From NCBI GenBank assembly GCA_005884665.1, contig VBAT01000019.1, positions 68,496 through 132,495 on the forward strand: a stretch of 64,000 bases of DNA, in the 5' to 3' direction. The position numbers and the translations under genes are program-made. The number at the start of each line of letters is the position of its first letter. Within the stretch, counting starts at the first letter, position 1. The notes beneath the pieces are model-generated. The model saw nothing but the letters and a program-made list of their open reading frames with translations. It was not told where the DNA came from and searched no databases. This DNA is from Bacteroidota bacterium. GTDB lineage: Bacteria; Bacteroidota; Bacteroidia; Chitinophagales; Chitinophagaceae. This document shows, in pieces, positions 50,283 to 59,498 of this stretch.

Positions 50283-51416
50283 ATGAAGACCTTATCACTT
50301 CTTATCATCGCCTTCTTTTCGTGGCTGCCATTTTCTTTTGCCCAGGCTGAAAAATTGAAAGCCCTTTACGAACAGCAGAAATATGATGAAGTGATCAAAT
50401 ACAAACCGGGAGCTAACGAGGATCTTTCGGCCAAATCATTTTATTATATCGGGATGGCTTATTACATGAAAGAGGATGACAGGAATGCATTGAAGTATCT
50501 GGACCAGGCTATCGCCAAAGGCCCTGCCGATCATGACATGTATTTTTATAAAGGGATGATCCTGTTCTTTATGAAAAAATACGAGGAAGCATTACCCTTT
50601 GTTGACAATGCCATTGCATTGTTGCCCGAGGAACCGGATTTCTATGGTGCAAAGGGAGAAATACTGAACCTCCTCAAACGCACCGATTCAGCTATTGTCT
50701 ACCTGACAAAGGCAACCAGCTACCAACGATGCAAGCCAAGATATTACCTCACGCTAGCTGATATTTACCAAAGTTTGGATAGGAATGTAGATGCGCTGGT
50801 TGTTTTTAAGACCGCCGCCGAACGCTTACCGGTGGGAGAGACCGATCACCAAACATTTTCCTATAACACGGGCCTGATGCAGCAGTTGACCGGTGATAGT
50901 ATAGCAGCCAGGGCTAGTTTTGAAAAGCATATCGTCCAGTATCCGGATGATTACCGGGCGATCGCCAAACTGATACAGGTTTATTATTCTCTTGAAGAGT
51001 ATGAAAAAGCAAAGCCGCTAAAAGCTGCTCTTTATGGTGCACACAAAAAAAATGTCCTGCCCGAGGGAATGGAAAAAATGTTCTGTTTTCACCAGTTTTA
51101 CTGGAAAGGCAAAAAGATAATGGCATTCGAACATTTTGATGAGCCGGGGCAAGAGCCCATTTTCGTCAAACATAATTTTTATGTGATGAAAGATGATGGA
51201 ACGGTAGATTACCAGGTCCGCTCGGAATCAAGCGCTGCTGTTCGCATGACCCCAAACGGCAAATATGTTCTTTGCCTTGTCAGGAACAGTTCTTTCTCTA
51301 CTTTCTGGAATTATATTTTCACTGATGACTATAAATACCCGGAGCTGAAAAAAGCTGTGTTGGATATCCTCAATAAGGCAGTGCAACCTTCAGCGAAGAC
51401 AACGATAAATAATTAG
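50283..51416 (+). CDS. Secreted TPR protein
   Basis: 377 residues with signal LSLLIIAFFSWLPFSFAQ. Several TPR-like units are visible (YYIGMAYYMKEDDRNALKYLDQAIAKG, MYFYKGMILFFMKKYEEALPFVDNAIALLP, DFYGAKGEILNLLKRTDSAIVYLTKAT). The last ~110 residues are not TPR and may be a separate domain (FVKHNFYVMKDDGTVDYQVRSE). TPR domains mediate protein contacts; here in the periplasm. The role is unknown, although TPR proteins are frequent T9SS accessories. A TTGGTTCTTG element follows. Confidence 0.85.
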   Translation: MKTLSLLIIAFFSWLPFSFAQAEKLKALYEQQKYDEVIKYKPGANEDLSAKSFYYIGMAYYMKEDDRNALKYLDQAIAKGPADHDMYFYKGMILFFMKKYEEALPFVDNAIALLPEEPDFYGAKGEILNLLKRTDSAIVYLTKATSYQRCKPRYYLTLADIYQSLDRNVDALVVFKTAAERLPVGETDHQTFSYNTGLMQQLTGDSIAARASFEKHIVQYPDDYRAIAKLIQVYYSLEEYEKAKPLKAALYGAHKKNVLPEGMEKMFCFHQFYWKGKKIMAFEHFDEPGQEPIFVKHNFYVMKDDGTVDYQVRSESSAAVRMTPNGKYVLCLVRNSSFSTFWNYIFTDDYKYPELKKAVLDILNKAVQPSAKTTINN

Positions 51417-51419
51417 AGA

Positions 51420-51561
51420 AAGAACCAAGAACCAAAAAAGCTTCAAATCAGAAACTAAAGTCAAAAAGTTGTATCGGAGGACTCAGTTTTTGAGTATTGT
51501 GATTTATAATTTTTATTTTATTTGGTTATTGTCCCGCCAGTTGGCGGGATTGGTTCTCTTG
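51420..51561 (+). repeat. TTGGTTCTTG interspersed element, copy C (with nested palindrome)
   Basis: Begins AAAGAACCAAGAACCAA and ends TTGGTTATTG-TCCCGCC-AGTT-GGCGGGA-TTGGTTCTCTTG. The palindrome (51532-51549) is identical to that in copy A read on the reverse strand and occupies the same place in the element. The middle is more diverged than copies A and B but keeps AAGCTTCAAATCA and ATTTATAATTTTTATTTTATTTGG. Confidence 0.8.
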
Positions 51562-51602
51562 CTAATATCGGAGCCAAATGAAAAGAACCAAAACAACTCA
51601 TA

Positions 51603-52346
51603 TCACACAAAAAAAGCCAGCACCATTTTCCGTCCCCACTCTTCCCATGCTTTCATGATGCGGTCAAGTGATTCGAGCATGGACTTGCGGGTAACATTTT
51701 TGCCCTTCGTAGCAGGTGCCAGTGTTTTGGGGCTGATATTATCTGCCATTGATACTTTTGTAGCAAACCAGGTGGTATGAAGCCTTGGAATACCAGCACC
51801 GAGTATCATACCCGGTAACCCGTTGATACCTTCCGGACCACCGCTAATAGCGATCTCATCTGTATAAAAAGCAAAAATAGCGACTGTGTCATACAGTATC
51901 CCGATAGCCTTACGACATTCGAAACCAGCAATAACTCGTGTGTCGGCTGTTATCTTCCATTTTATCTTCAACAGGCTGTCTTTGACCAAAAAAGTCTCTT
52001 CGTAGATTGGCTTCTGAGAAATACTTGTGCCGCTGGTGTAATCGTTGTAGACGACATTATTGTCGGCAAAAGGTTGGAACCACATGTTTTTGGGTATTTC
52101 CGCCTCTTTGGTGCGTTTGAAAATTGAGCGGCTGCCATCACTGGTGAAGTTAAAATAGCTCACGGTTTCTTTCGGCATGTGATCCTTCCCGTCCTCAAAC
52201 CACTGGGGGTCGAGTTCTTTGATCAGCGGCCATACAGCTACCGTCTTTGCATAATCAACACTTACCTTATCCAGGAAGATTTGTTGTGCTTTAATGACCA
52301 GGTTCGATATAAGGCAAGCGCCTAACAGGATTAATTGTCTTTTCAT
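51603..52346 (-). CDS. GLPGLI family protein
   Basis: 247 residues from the ATG at 52346, where a signal peptide (MKRQLILLGACLISNLVIKA) begins. The track's longer start lies in the barrel gene. The family's namesake motif is INGLPGMILGAG, preceded by GFECRKAIG and followed by VSMADN. Members are secreted or periplasmic Bacteroidota proteins of unknown function, often next to an outer-membrane carboxypeptidase-regulatory/barrel protein, as here: only 4 bp follow the barrel gene's stop. Confidence 0.92.
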   Translation of the reverse strand: MKRQLILLGACLISNLVIKAQQIFLDKVSVDYAKTVAVWPLIKELDPQWFEDGKDHMPKETVSYFNFTSDGSRSIFKRTKEAEIPKNMWFQPFADNNVVYNDYTSGTSISQKPIYEETFLVKDSLLKIKWKITADTRVIAGFECRKAIGILYDTVAIFAFYTDEIAISGGPEGINGLPGMILGAGIPRLHTTWFATKVSMADNISPKTLAPATKGKNVTRKSMLESLDRIMKAWEEWGRKMVLAFFV

Positions 52347-52350
52347 GTCA

Positions 52351-55113
52351 TTAATTTTTGCCGGGCATTTTATTGAATGTCCAGGAAAGCGTAAGCAGGA
52401 AGTATCTCGCGAGCCTGTCATATCGCTCTTCGTTAATAAAATTACTGTTAATGGTCCTGTTGAAGCCAATATTCTGGTTCAATATATCATGTGCAGATAC
52501 CGCAACTTTCAAAGCCTTTTCTTTTCCAAATTTCCTGTTGAACTCCGCATTCCAGACCACTATATTCGCATTGTTGGCGAAGGCATCTGTCTTTTGCTGC
52601 AGGTTGGCATCCACATCGGAATTCAACTCCCAGTTCTTGAATAGCTTTACATAAAACTCGGCCCGGCCTCCGTAACTCCAGTAGTTATTGTTAGCAGTTG
52701 GCCGCAAAGACGATTTGGACAGGTTTCTTTTGATCATAGGTCCGATATTCCAGCTATACTTATCGGTCACGGAGTAGCGCAAGCGGTAGGTCAGGCTGAA
52801 ATACGCATAGGTATTGGTATTTCTATGGCCATTGATATAATTGCGGATACGACCGCCGTTAGCCTGTGGTTGGATCTCGGAAAGAAGTTTTTTATCACCC
52901 TGCCCTGAATTCCACACACCCCACCAGAACCAGTTATAGTTCCCGTTGACATTGACAGGCATGTATGTTGTCTTGCCAAACGAATCCACGAGGCTAAAAT
53001 TGGTGATCGCATTCCGTTGAAAGGTGAACGAGAAATTGGTAAACATATAGCGTCCCTTGAGCACTTTGAAATCATTAAACGATGCGCTCATGCTATGATT
53101 GAACCCTACTCTCAGGTTGGGATTGCCTATGTAGATACTTAGAGGATCCGAATTGTTCCGTAATGGTTGTAATTGCGTCAGGCTGGGCTGAACCGTATTG
53201 CCGCGGTAGGAAAGAGAAAAACCGGTCTGGGGTTTCATTTTATATCCTATCTGCGCCTGCGGGGTGAAACCAGTGAACCGGTATTTCTTTTGCGCCTTCA
53301 GATCCAGGTCATTCAGGTGAAGTAAAATGGATGAAAGACCGGAACCCATAGCCATCCGCAATTTCGATCCCTGGTAGCGGGCCGTGATCGTACCGCTGTT
53401 GGATGTTGCATCCAAATCAAAATTGTTACTGTAGAGGTCGTTATGGTCAGTGTATTCCTTGTTGCGGTCTTTATCATCATAGCTGTTGCGGTAAGATGTG
53501 GATTTGTTCACATTCAGGCTGTATTCGGTCACCAGGTTCCATTTGCTGCTCAAAGGCTCATTAAACGTGATCTTGGTGCCAAAGGTTTTGGAGCTGCCAC
53601 TATAAATTTTTAGCTGATCGATTAACTCGGTTGAATCCCTGAGACCGTTTTTGTAATAGTTGGTTATCGACGTCAGTTTTGCATCCTGGTTATCGTCAAT
53701 AAGACCAAGCCTGAAGGTGGCGATCAGCTGCCGGTTCTTTTTGCGAAAAAGACGATTATAGGTAAGCACATTGTCCAATTGTCTTTTCGTCGAGGTGGCA
53801 TCGTTTGTCCGGATGTTTGCGTTCAGGGAATCATCATTTCCGGTCAGTGCTACGCTGGCGCTTTCGGTGTGCGTGGTTTTGAGATTGTATTTTCCGCTTA
53901 CCGTATACTTGATCGTGGAAAAAGAATCGATCTTCCACTCGTATTTGCCGCTGATAGTATGGCGTTGGGAAAGGCCACTGCTCTTTGATATTGAATTGGT
54001 GGAAAATGTTGTATCCTTCAACAGCGTCTGTGAAATGGTCCGGGTAGTATTCTCGGTTCCAAGCCGGTTATAGAGATAAGAAAGGTTGAACTTGTTTTTG
54101 TCTTCATTCCATTTGTCGCTGTACAGGGCGCCGGCTGTATAGGCATCGGGTATCCCGCGGAGGTTCCAATCATTAAACTCATTGTCGAAATCTCCATAGC
54201 TCATGTAGAAGCCAGTGATCTCATCATATTCGTAGTCGTTGTTTTCGAGTCCAAGTTTATCCCTGTCTTCCCATCCCAGGCTACCGGTATTTGTATTGCT
54301 CTTGGTGCCGTAAACAGACATCTTCTTTGTACTCCTGAATTTATTGTACATCACCTTCGCGTTCGCAATCTTGTCGAAATCTGTACCGCCCTCCAGCTTG
54401 CCGAAATAACCCTTCTTGGCGCTTTCCTTCAATTTTATATTGATCGTTTTATTGCCTTCGCCGGCGTTGCCGATCCCCTTTAACTGGTCCTGTTCGGTTT
54501 TTGTATCAAACACCTGCACCTTGTCTACGGCTTTGGCCCCGATGTTTTGCGTGGCAATCGTTGGGTCGGCCCCAAAAAACTCTTCCCCGTCTACCAGTAC
54601 CTTGTCCACTGTTTTTCCCTGAGCCGTTATCTCTCCCTTGCTGTTGACCTGCATGCCGGGCAATTGTTTGAGTAGATCTTCAACAGTCGCTCCTTCCTTT
54701 ACCTTAAAACTATCGGCTGCAAATTCCGTGGTATCGCCTTTAATATTGATGGCCCGGTTGTTCCTGATAACCACCTCCTGTAAAAGCAAACTTTTAGGTG
54801 TCAGTGGGACGATGCCAAGATCGAGGGGAGAGGCAGGCAGTTTAATCTTGTCCGCATAGTCCGCAAACTTGGGATAAGTGATCATTAATATATACTCGCC
54901 TTCTAAAAGATCAGGGATTTCGAAACTGCCCTGGCTATTGGTGCGGGTAAATTTTACTAAAACAGAATCTGAACTTCGGAGAAGCGATACGACCGCATGA
55001 GACAGGTTTTTCTTTTCGGCGGTATCGCGGATAATGCCTTTCAATGAACCCATCTGTCCGGAAGCACCAAGGGAAATGCCGGCCAGTAGAAGGAAATACA
55101 ACAATTTTCTCAT
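52351..55113 (-). CDS. Outer-membrane beta-barrel protein with CarboxypepD-reg-like and plug domains (TonB-receptor-like)
   Basis: 920 residues with signal LLYFLLLAGISLGASG. A carboxypeptidase-regulatory-like domain (SLKGIIRDTAEKKNLSHAVV) leads to a plug-like region (TVEDLLKQLPGMQVNSKGEI, VDKVLVDGEEFFGADP), then a long barrel of strands with Asn/Thr/Ser loops ending in ARYFLLTLSWTFNKMPGKN. No TonB box was identified. The layout matches the outer-membrane barrel family seen next to GLPGLI genes. The substrate is unknown; an exporter or surface-complex role is as plausible as nutrient import. Confidence 0.9.
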   Translation of the reverse strand: MRKLLYFLLLAGISLGASGQMGSLKGIIRDTAEKKNLSHAVVSLLRSSDSVLVKFTRTNSQGSFEIPDLLEGEYILMITYPKFADYADKIKLPASPLDLGIVPLTPKSLLLQEVVIRNNRAINIKGDTTEFAADSFKVKEGATVEDLLKQLPGMQVNSKGEITAQGKTVDKVLVDGEEFFGADPTIATQNIGAKAVDKVQVFDTKTEQDQLKGIGNAGEGNKTINIKLKESAKKGYFGKLEGGTDFDKIANAKVMYNKFRSTKKMSVYGTKSNTNTGSLGWEDRDKLGLENNDYEYDEITGFYMSYGDFDNEFNDWNLRGIPDAYTAGALYSDKWNEDKNKFNLSYLYNRLGTENTTRTISQTLLKDTTFSTNSISKSSGLSQRHTISGKYEWKIDSFSTIKYTVSGKYNLKTTHTESASVALTGNDDSLNANIRTNDATSTKRQLDNVLTYNRLFRKKNRQLIATFRLGLIDDNQDAKLTSITNYYKNGLRDSTELIDQLKIYSGSSKTFGTKITFNEPLSSKWNLVTEYSLNVNKSTSYRNSYDDKDRNKEYTDHNDLYSNNFDLDATSNSGTITARYQGSKLRMAMGSGLSSILLHLNDLDLKAQKKYRFTGFTPQAQIGYKMKPQTGFSLSYRGNTVQPSLTQLQPLRNNSDPLSIYIGNPNLRVGFNHSMSASFNDFKVLKGRYMFTNFSFTFQRNAITNFSLVDSFGKTTYMPVNVNGNYNWFWWGVWNSGQGDKKLLSEIQPQANGGRIRNYINGHRNTNTYAYFSLTYRLRYSVTDKYSWNIGPMIKRNLSKSSLRPTANNNYWSYGGRAEFYVKLFKNWELNSDVDANLQQKTDAFANNANIVVWNAEFNRKFGKEKALKVAVSAHDILNQNIGFNRTINSNFINEERYDRLARYFLLTLSWTFNKMPGKN

Positions 55114-55394
55114 AGCGGTGAATGGTTACGATTAGGGGCTGAAATGTAAACCTTGTGCCCCATTAAAATGGCTACATTTTTAAGACCGGTACAAAAATCC
55201 TTCTTTGCGGCAATAAACCATGTCAATTTCTTCATCCCTGCTGTTAATTTTTCAATAAAAAGCTGTAAGTTGGATAAGATACCGGGACATGGAAATTCCA
55301 TAATCCCGCATATCAAAAAAGATATTTGAGATTTTAAAACTGGCTAAAACCGAAAAAGATCAAGACGATATTCATTTCAATTAAAACCTAATTA

Positions 55395-57347
55395 ATGCCC
55401 GAAACGGTTCCAAAATACGAGGAGAAGAATTTTGTTGATACCAGTAACCGCGTCTGGAACTATTCATTGCTGACTGACGAGGATGTAAAAAACTACCAAC
55501 AGGGCACACATTATACTTTATACAAAAAATTTGGATCCCACTCCCTGCAGGTAAATGGAAAATGGGGCATGTATTTCTGTGTATGGGCGCCAAACGGCAC
55601 TTCGGTATCGGTAATTGGCAATTTTAACGATTGGAACAAGGGCGAATATAAATTGTATCCAAGATGGGATAACAGTGGTATTTGGGAAGGATTCATTCCC
55701 GGGTTTAAACTGGGTGAAGCTTACAAATACCACATCGTCGGTTATCACGGCAGGGAAACGGACAAAGGAGATCCGTTTGCGCATTTTTGGGAGCGAAGAC
55801 CACAAACCGCAACCATCACCTGGGACCTGTATTATGAATGGAAGGACCAGGAATGGATGAAGGACCGCAAGAAACACAATTCGCTCGATGCTCCCTGGAG
55901 CATATATGAAGTGCATCTTACCAGTTGGATGCGTCCGGATAAACATGATGAAGAAAGCTATAACAGCTATGACCAGATAAGAGCGCGCCTGGTACCCTAC
56001 GTCAAAGAAATGGGATTTACGCATGTCGAGTTCATGCCTGTTATGGAACACCCATTTGACGGCAGCTGGGGTTACCAGTGCACAGGTTTCTTTGCGCCTA
56101 CTTCGCGTTTCGGTGACCCGCAGGGATTGATGAGGTTGATTGAAGCATTCCACAAAGAAAACATAGGTGTGATCCTTGATTGGGTGCCCTCGCATTTTCC
56201 TTATGATGCCCATGGTTTGTTCATGTTCGATGGTACTCATACTTACGAATACGCGGATATGCGTAAAGGGTTCCATCCGGACTGGAACAGTTATATTTTT
56301 AATTATAAAAGGGGAGAAGTAAAATCGTTCCTGATCAGCAGCGCAAGATTTTGGTTCGATGTTTTTCATATAGATGGCATTCGCGTAGACGCAGTAAGCT
56401 CGATGCTTAAGCTTAATTATTCAAGGGATGAAGGTGAATGGGAGCCCAACGAGCATGGTGGCGATGGCAACCTTGAAGCGATCGCTTTCATCAGGGACCT
56501 GAATGAAACTATCTACCGCGATTTCCCGGATGTACAAACAATTGCTGAAGAAGCTACAGACTGGCCAGGCGTTTCCAGGCCCACGGTTGGCGATGGTCTC
56601 GGGTTTGGCATGAAATGGATGATGGGCTGGATGCATGATACGCTGGATTATTTCGAACTGGATCCCGTTGAAAGAAAATTTCAGCAGGATAAATTTACGT
56701 TTAGCATCATGTATTATTATGATGAAAACTTTATGCTCCCTTTGAGTCATGACGAAGTTGTACATGGCAAAAGCCCGATGCTCTTCAAAATGCCAGGGGA
56801 TGAATGGCAGAAAGCAGCCAACCTTCGCCTCCTCTATACTTATATGTGGACACATCCTGGCGGAAAATTGCTCTTCATGGGTAATGAATTCGGCCAGACG
56901 CATGAATGGAATTACAAATCAGAACTGGCCTGGGAACTGTTACGGCACGATAAACATCTCAAGCTGAAAAATTGCGTAGCAGACCTTAACAAGTTGCTGA
57001 CTGAACAGCCGGCTTTGTATGAAAACCAGTTTAACATATACGGATTTGAATGGGTGGATGTAAATCATCGCGAAGAATCGGTAGTTGCATTTCGCAGGAA
57101 AGGAAAGGAAAAACAGGATGACCTTCTGGTTATTCTTAATATGACACCTGTAGTGCGGAATGACTGGCAGCTTTATGTAAGGGGAAAAACTTACGAAAAA
57201 GAGATTTTCAACAGTGACAAAACAATATATTGGGGAACTGGCGACGTTTATAATCCGGACATCCGGTCGGAGCTGGTTGATAGCGAGCAGGAAATCTACC
57301 GCATCGTGTTAAATTTGCCGCCGCTGGCTGGGTTAGTCCTGAAATAA
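55395..57347 (+). CDS. glgB: 1,4-alpha-glucan branching enzyme
   Basis: 650 residues. N-terminal CBM48 (WGMYFCVWAPNGTSVSVIGNFNDW) and GH13 barrel with MPVMEHPFDGSWGYQCTGFFAP, FHIDGIRVDAVSSML (nucleophile Asp), TIAEEATDWPG (Glu) and LPLSHDEVVHGK (Asp). It transfers glucan segments to make alpha-1,6 branches in glycogen. It is separated from glgA/glgC by about 10 kb of other genes, so it is not in the same operon, but is probably in the same pathway. Confidence 0.96.
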   Translation: MPETVPKYEEKNFVDTSNRVWNYSLLTDEDVKNYQQGTHYTLYKKFGSHSLQVNGKWGMYFCVWAPNGTSVSVIGNFNDWNKGEYKLYPRWDNSGIWEGFIPGFKLGEAYKYHIVGYHGRETDKGDPFAHFWERRPQTATITWDLYYEWKDQEWMKDRKKHNSLDAPWSIYEVHLTSWMRPDKHDEESYNSYDQIRARLVPYVKEMGFTHVEFMPVMEHPFDGSWGYQCTGFFAPTSRFGDPQGLMRLIEAFHKENIGVILDWVPSHFPYDAHGLFMFDGTHTYEYADMRKGFHPDWNSYIFNYKRGEVKSFLISSARFWFDVFHIDGIRVDAVSSMLKLNYSRDEGEWEPNEHGGDGNLEAIAFIRDLNETIYRDFPDVQTIAEEATDWPGVSRPTVGDGLGFGMKWMMGWMHDTLDYFELDPVERKFQQDKFTFSIMYYYDENFMLPLSHDEVVHGKSPMLFKMPGDEWQKAANLRLLYTYMWTHPGGKLLFMGNEFGQTHEWNYKSELAWELLRHDKHLKLKNCVADLNKLLTEQPALYENQFNIYGFEWVDVNHREESVVAFRRKGKEKQDDLLVILNMTPVVRNDWQLYVRGKTYEKEIFNSDKTIYWGTGDVYNPDIRSELVDSEQEIYRIVLNLPPLAGLVLK

Positions 57348-57409
57348 TTTGTATTTTAGACGGTATTGTATCTGATATCCTTGATTTAAAACGTTGAAAA
57401 CTAAGCCCA

Positions 57410-58474
57410 ATGTCTATCCTGTTTAAAACTCATCCAAAGAAAAACCCTATGATGCGTGCCCTTGTGGCTGGTTCCTTTCTTTTATCCGCTTTCGCATCTT
57501 ATTCCCAGCAAGACAGTGCCAACTATTATCTCCAAAAAGGTTTGTTGGAAAAACAGAATGGCCGTCGTCTTGAATCATTAAAGCAATTTGAAAAATCCCT
57601 GAAATATGATGGCTCCTCCAGAACTCTCCTGAATGAATTAGCCTCAGCTTACATGGATCTTCGTAAATATGACCAGGCGATAACTACTTATAAAAAACTG
57701 GTCGAGATGGGTGATGCATCAACCGCTGTTTACAAGCAACTGCTCCAGCTTTCCTTTAATTATAAAAACTATGACGACGTTCTTCTGTATGCACAGAAAT
57801 TAAAACAGGCTGATCCTTCCGAGAAGGTGAGCTATTATATTGGTAAAATGCATTACGAAAAAGATAATTATGGTGAGGCCATTGAATCGTTGGATGCTGC
57901 GGCCAAAGAGGATCCAGGCAACGCAGAAGTTCCGTATATGGTCGCCCATTGCTATGCCGATATGCAGAACTATAAGCAGGCGATCCCTTATTTTCAAAAG
58001 GCGATTCAGCTGGATGCTACTAAACCCTACTGGATCTATGAAATGGGATTGATCTATTACGCAATGAATGACAATAAGAATTCATTAAAATATATCAAGG
58101 AAGCCGGTGACAAGGGGCTGAATAAGGACAATGACTACATGGAAAACCTTGGCATTGCTTATATCAATGCTGGCGAACTTGACAACGGTGTAGCGATCCT
58201 AAAAGATATATTGAAAAGAAAACCCAGCGATATCAATATCCTGAACATGGTAGCCGAAGGTTACTATGATAAAGCCAAATACGACGACGCCATTTATTAC
58301 TGGGACAAGATCCTGAACTACGATAAACAAAATGCTTCCGCCCTTTATATGATCGGCCTGAGCTTCCAGAAAAAAGGGGAGAAGGAGAAGGGCCAGTTGC
58401 TCTGCGATAAAGCTATTCAAATGGATCCCAGCCTGAGCAGTTTGAAGACAGAGAAGAAGTTGCCGGGAATGTAA
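57410..58474 (+). CDS. TPR repeat protein, secreted
   Basis: 354 residues. The hydrophobic signal is MRALVAGSFLLSAFASYSQ, starting about 14 residues after the ATG used (an ATG at 57449 or 57452 is also possible). At least eight TPR units run through the chain (ANYYLQKGLLEKQNGRRLESLKQFEKSL, AEVPYMVAHCYADMQNYKQAIPYFQKAI, ASALYMIGLSFQKKGEKEKGQLLCDKAI). The C-terminus is short. It is the second secreted TPR protein in the neighbourhood; partners are unknown. It follows glgB by 62 bp on the same strand. Confidence 0.87.
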   Translation: MSILFKTHPKKNPMMRALVAGSFLLSAFASYSQQDSANYYLQKGLLEKQNGRRLESLKQFEKSLKYDGSSRTLLNELASAYMDLRKYDQAITTYKKLVEMGDASTAVYKQLLQLSFNYKNYDDVLLYAQKLKQADPSEKVSYYIGKMHYEKDNYGEAIESLDAAAKEDPGNAEVPYMVAHCYADMQNYKQAIPYFQKAIQLDATKPYWIYEMGLIYYAMNDNKNSLKYIKEAGDKGLNKDNDYMENLGIAYINAGELDNGVAILKDILKRKPSDINILNMVAEGYYDKAKYDDAIYYWDKILNYDKQNASALYMIGLSFQKKGEKEKGQLLCDKAIQMDPSLSSLKTEKKLPGM

Positions 58475-58480
58475 AGACGC

Positions 58481-58508
58481 CGTCATTGCGGGCGAAGCAA
58501 AGTAATTC
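58481..58508. repeat. GTCATTGCGGGCGAAGC dispersed motif
   Basis: CGTCATTGCGGGCGAAGCAAAGTAATTC, a variant of the GCGAAGC family at 9627, 34689 and 38239, located between the TPR gene and the next hydrolase. Confidence 0.5.
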
Positions 58509-58550
58509 AATTGACAGGCAAAAAAGCATGCCGATCTAGTATAACCCACG

Positions 58551-59498
58551 ATGACCATCAAACGTAAAAAACTGCTTAAGCGAACCGGCTGGACTCTTCT
58601 TGTATTTTTTATATTGATGAACATCGTCGCTTACTTTCATGCCTATAAATTCACCCATTTTTCTCATACTACCGGAGCGAAAACGAAATCAGGCAGTCTA
58701 TCGTTTGGAGGAAAAATGAAAGCGCTTTTTTTTGGGATCAGTAACCCAAGACCGGAAAACAAAACACAACCCAAACGACCTTTCGAAACTGTCGTTCTTC
58801 AAAGCAACAAAAAAATCGAATGTTGGTATATAGCTACGGATAGCGCTAAAGGCACTGTGATATTGTTTCATGGCTATGGAGGCGAAAAATCGTCTATGCT
58901 TCGCCAGGCAGATGAATTCCTGGCTCTTGGTTACAATACGCTGCTGGTGGACTTTATGGGTTCGGGCGGTTCCGAAGGCAACCAGACCACAATTGGCTTC
59001 AAAGAAGCACAGGAAGTAAAATCCTGTTTCGATTATATCCAGTCAAAAGGCGAAAAGTCTATTTACCTGTTTGGTACTTCCCTGGGAGCCTCGGCTATTT
59101 TGAAATCTCTTAACGATTACTCGCTAATGCCTTCGGGTATTATGATTGAATGTCCTTTTGGCTCGCTGTACAAAACGACCTGTGCGAGGTTCCGGTCAAT
59201 GGGAGTTCCTTCATTCCCGATGGCCTGCCTTTTGGATTTTTGGGGCGGATTGCAGAACGGGTTCTGGGCTTTTGGTTACAAGCCGGAGGAATATGCAAAG
59301 AAAGTAAACTGCCGGGCGCTGTTGCTGTATGGAGAGAAAGATGAGAAGGTGAGCCGTAGTGAAATCGATATTATTTATTCGAACCTGCAGGGAAAAAAAT
59401 ACCTGAAGACCTTTCCACTTGCTGGACACGAAGACTATCTCGTGAAGTATAAAGAAGAATGGATAAATGAAATTAAGACGTTTCTCAGCAGTCAATAA
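58551..59498 (+). CDS. Membrane-anchored alpha/beta hydrolase
   Basis: 315 residues. An N-terminal helix (TLLVFFILMNIVAYFHAY) anchors it. GTVILFHGYGGEKSSMLR, the nucleophile elbow LFGTSLGASAILK, YGEKDEKVSRSE (Asp) and LAGHEDYLVKY (His) give a full triad. It resembles BEM46/YqkD-type serine hydrolases. The substrate is unknown. It stands alone on the plus strand. Confidence 0.9.
   Translation: MTIKRKKLLKRTGWTLLVFFILMNIVAYFHAYKFTHFSHTTGAKTKSGSLSFGGKMKALFFGISNPRPENKTQPKRPFETVVLQSNKKIECWYIATDSAKGTVILFHGYGGEKSSMLRQADEFLALGYNTLLVDFMGSGGSEGNQTTIGFKEAQEVKSCFDYIQSKGEKSIYLFGTSLGASAILKSLNDYSLMPSGIMIECPFGSLYKTTCARFRSMGVPSFPMACLLDFWGGLQNGFWAFGYKPEEYAKKVNCRALLLYGEKDEKVSRSEIDIIYSNLQGKKYLKTFPLAGHEDYLVKYKEEWINEIKTFLSSQ

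Noticed and set aside
55518-56369. 283-residue minus-strand frame
   Set aside because: Antisense to glgB over its catalytic barrel; no family features.
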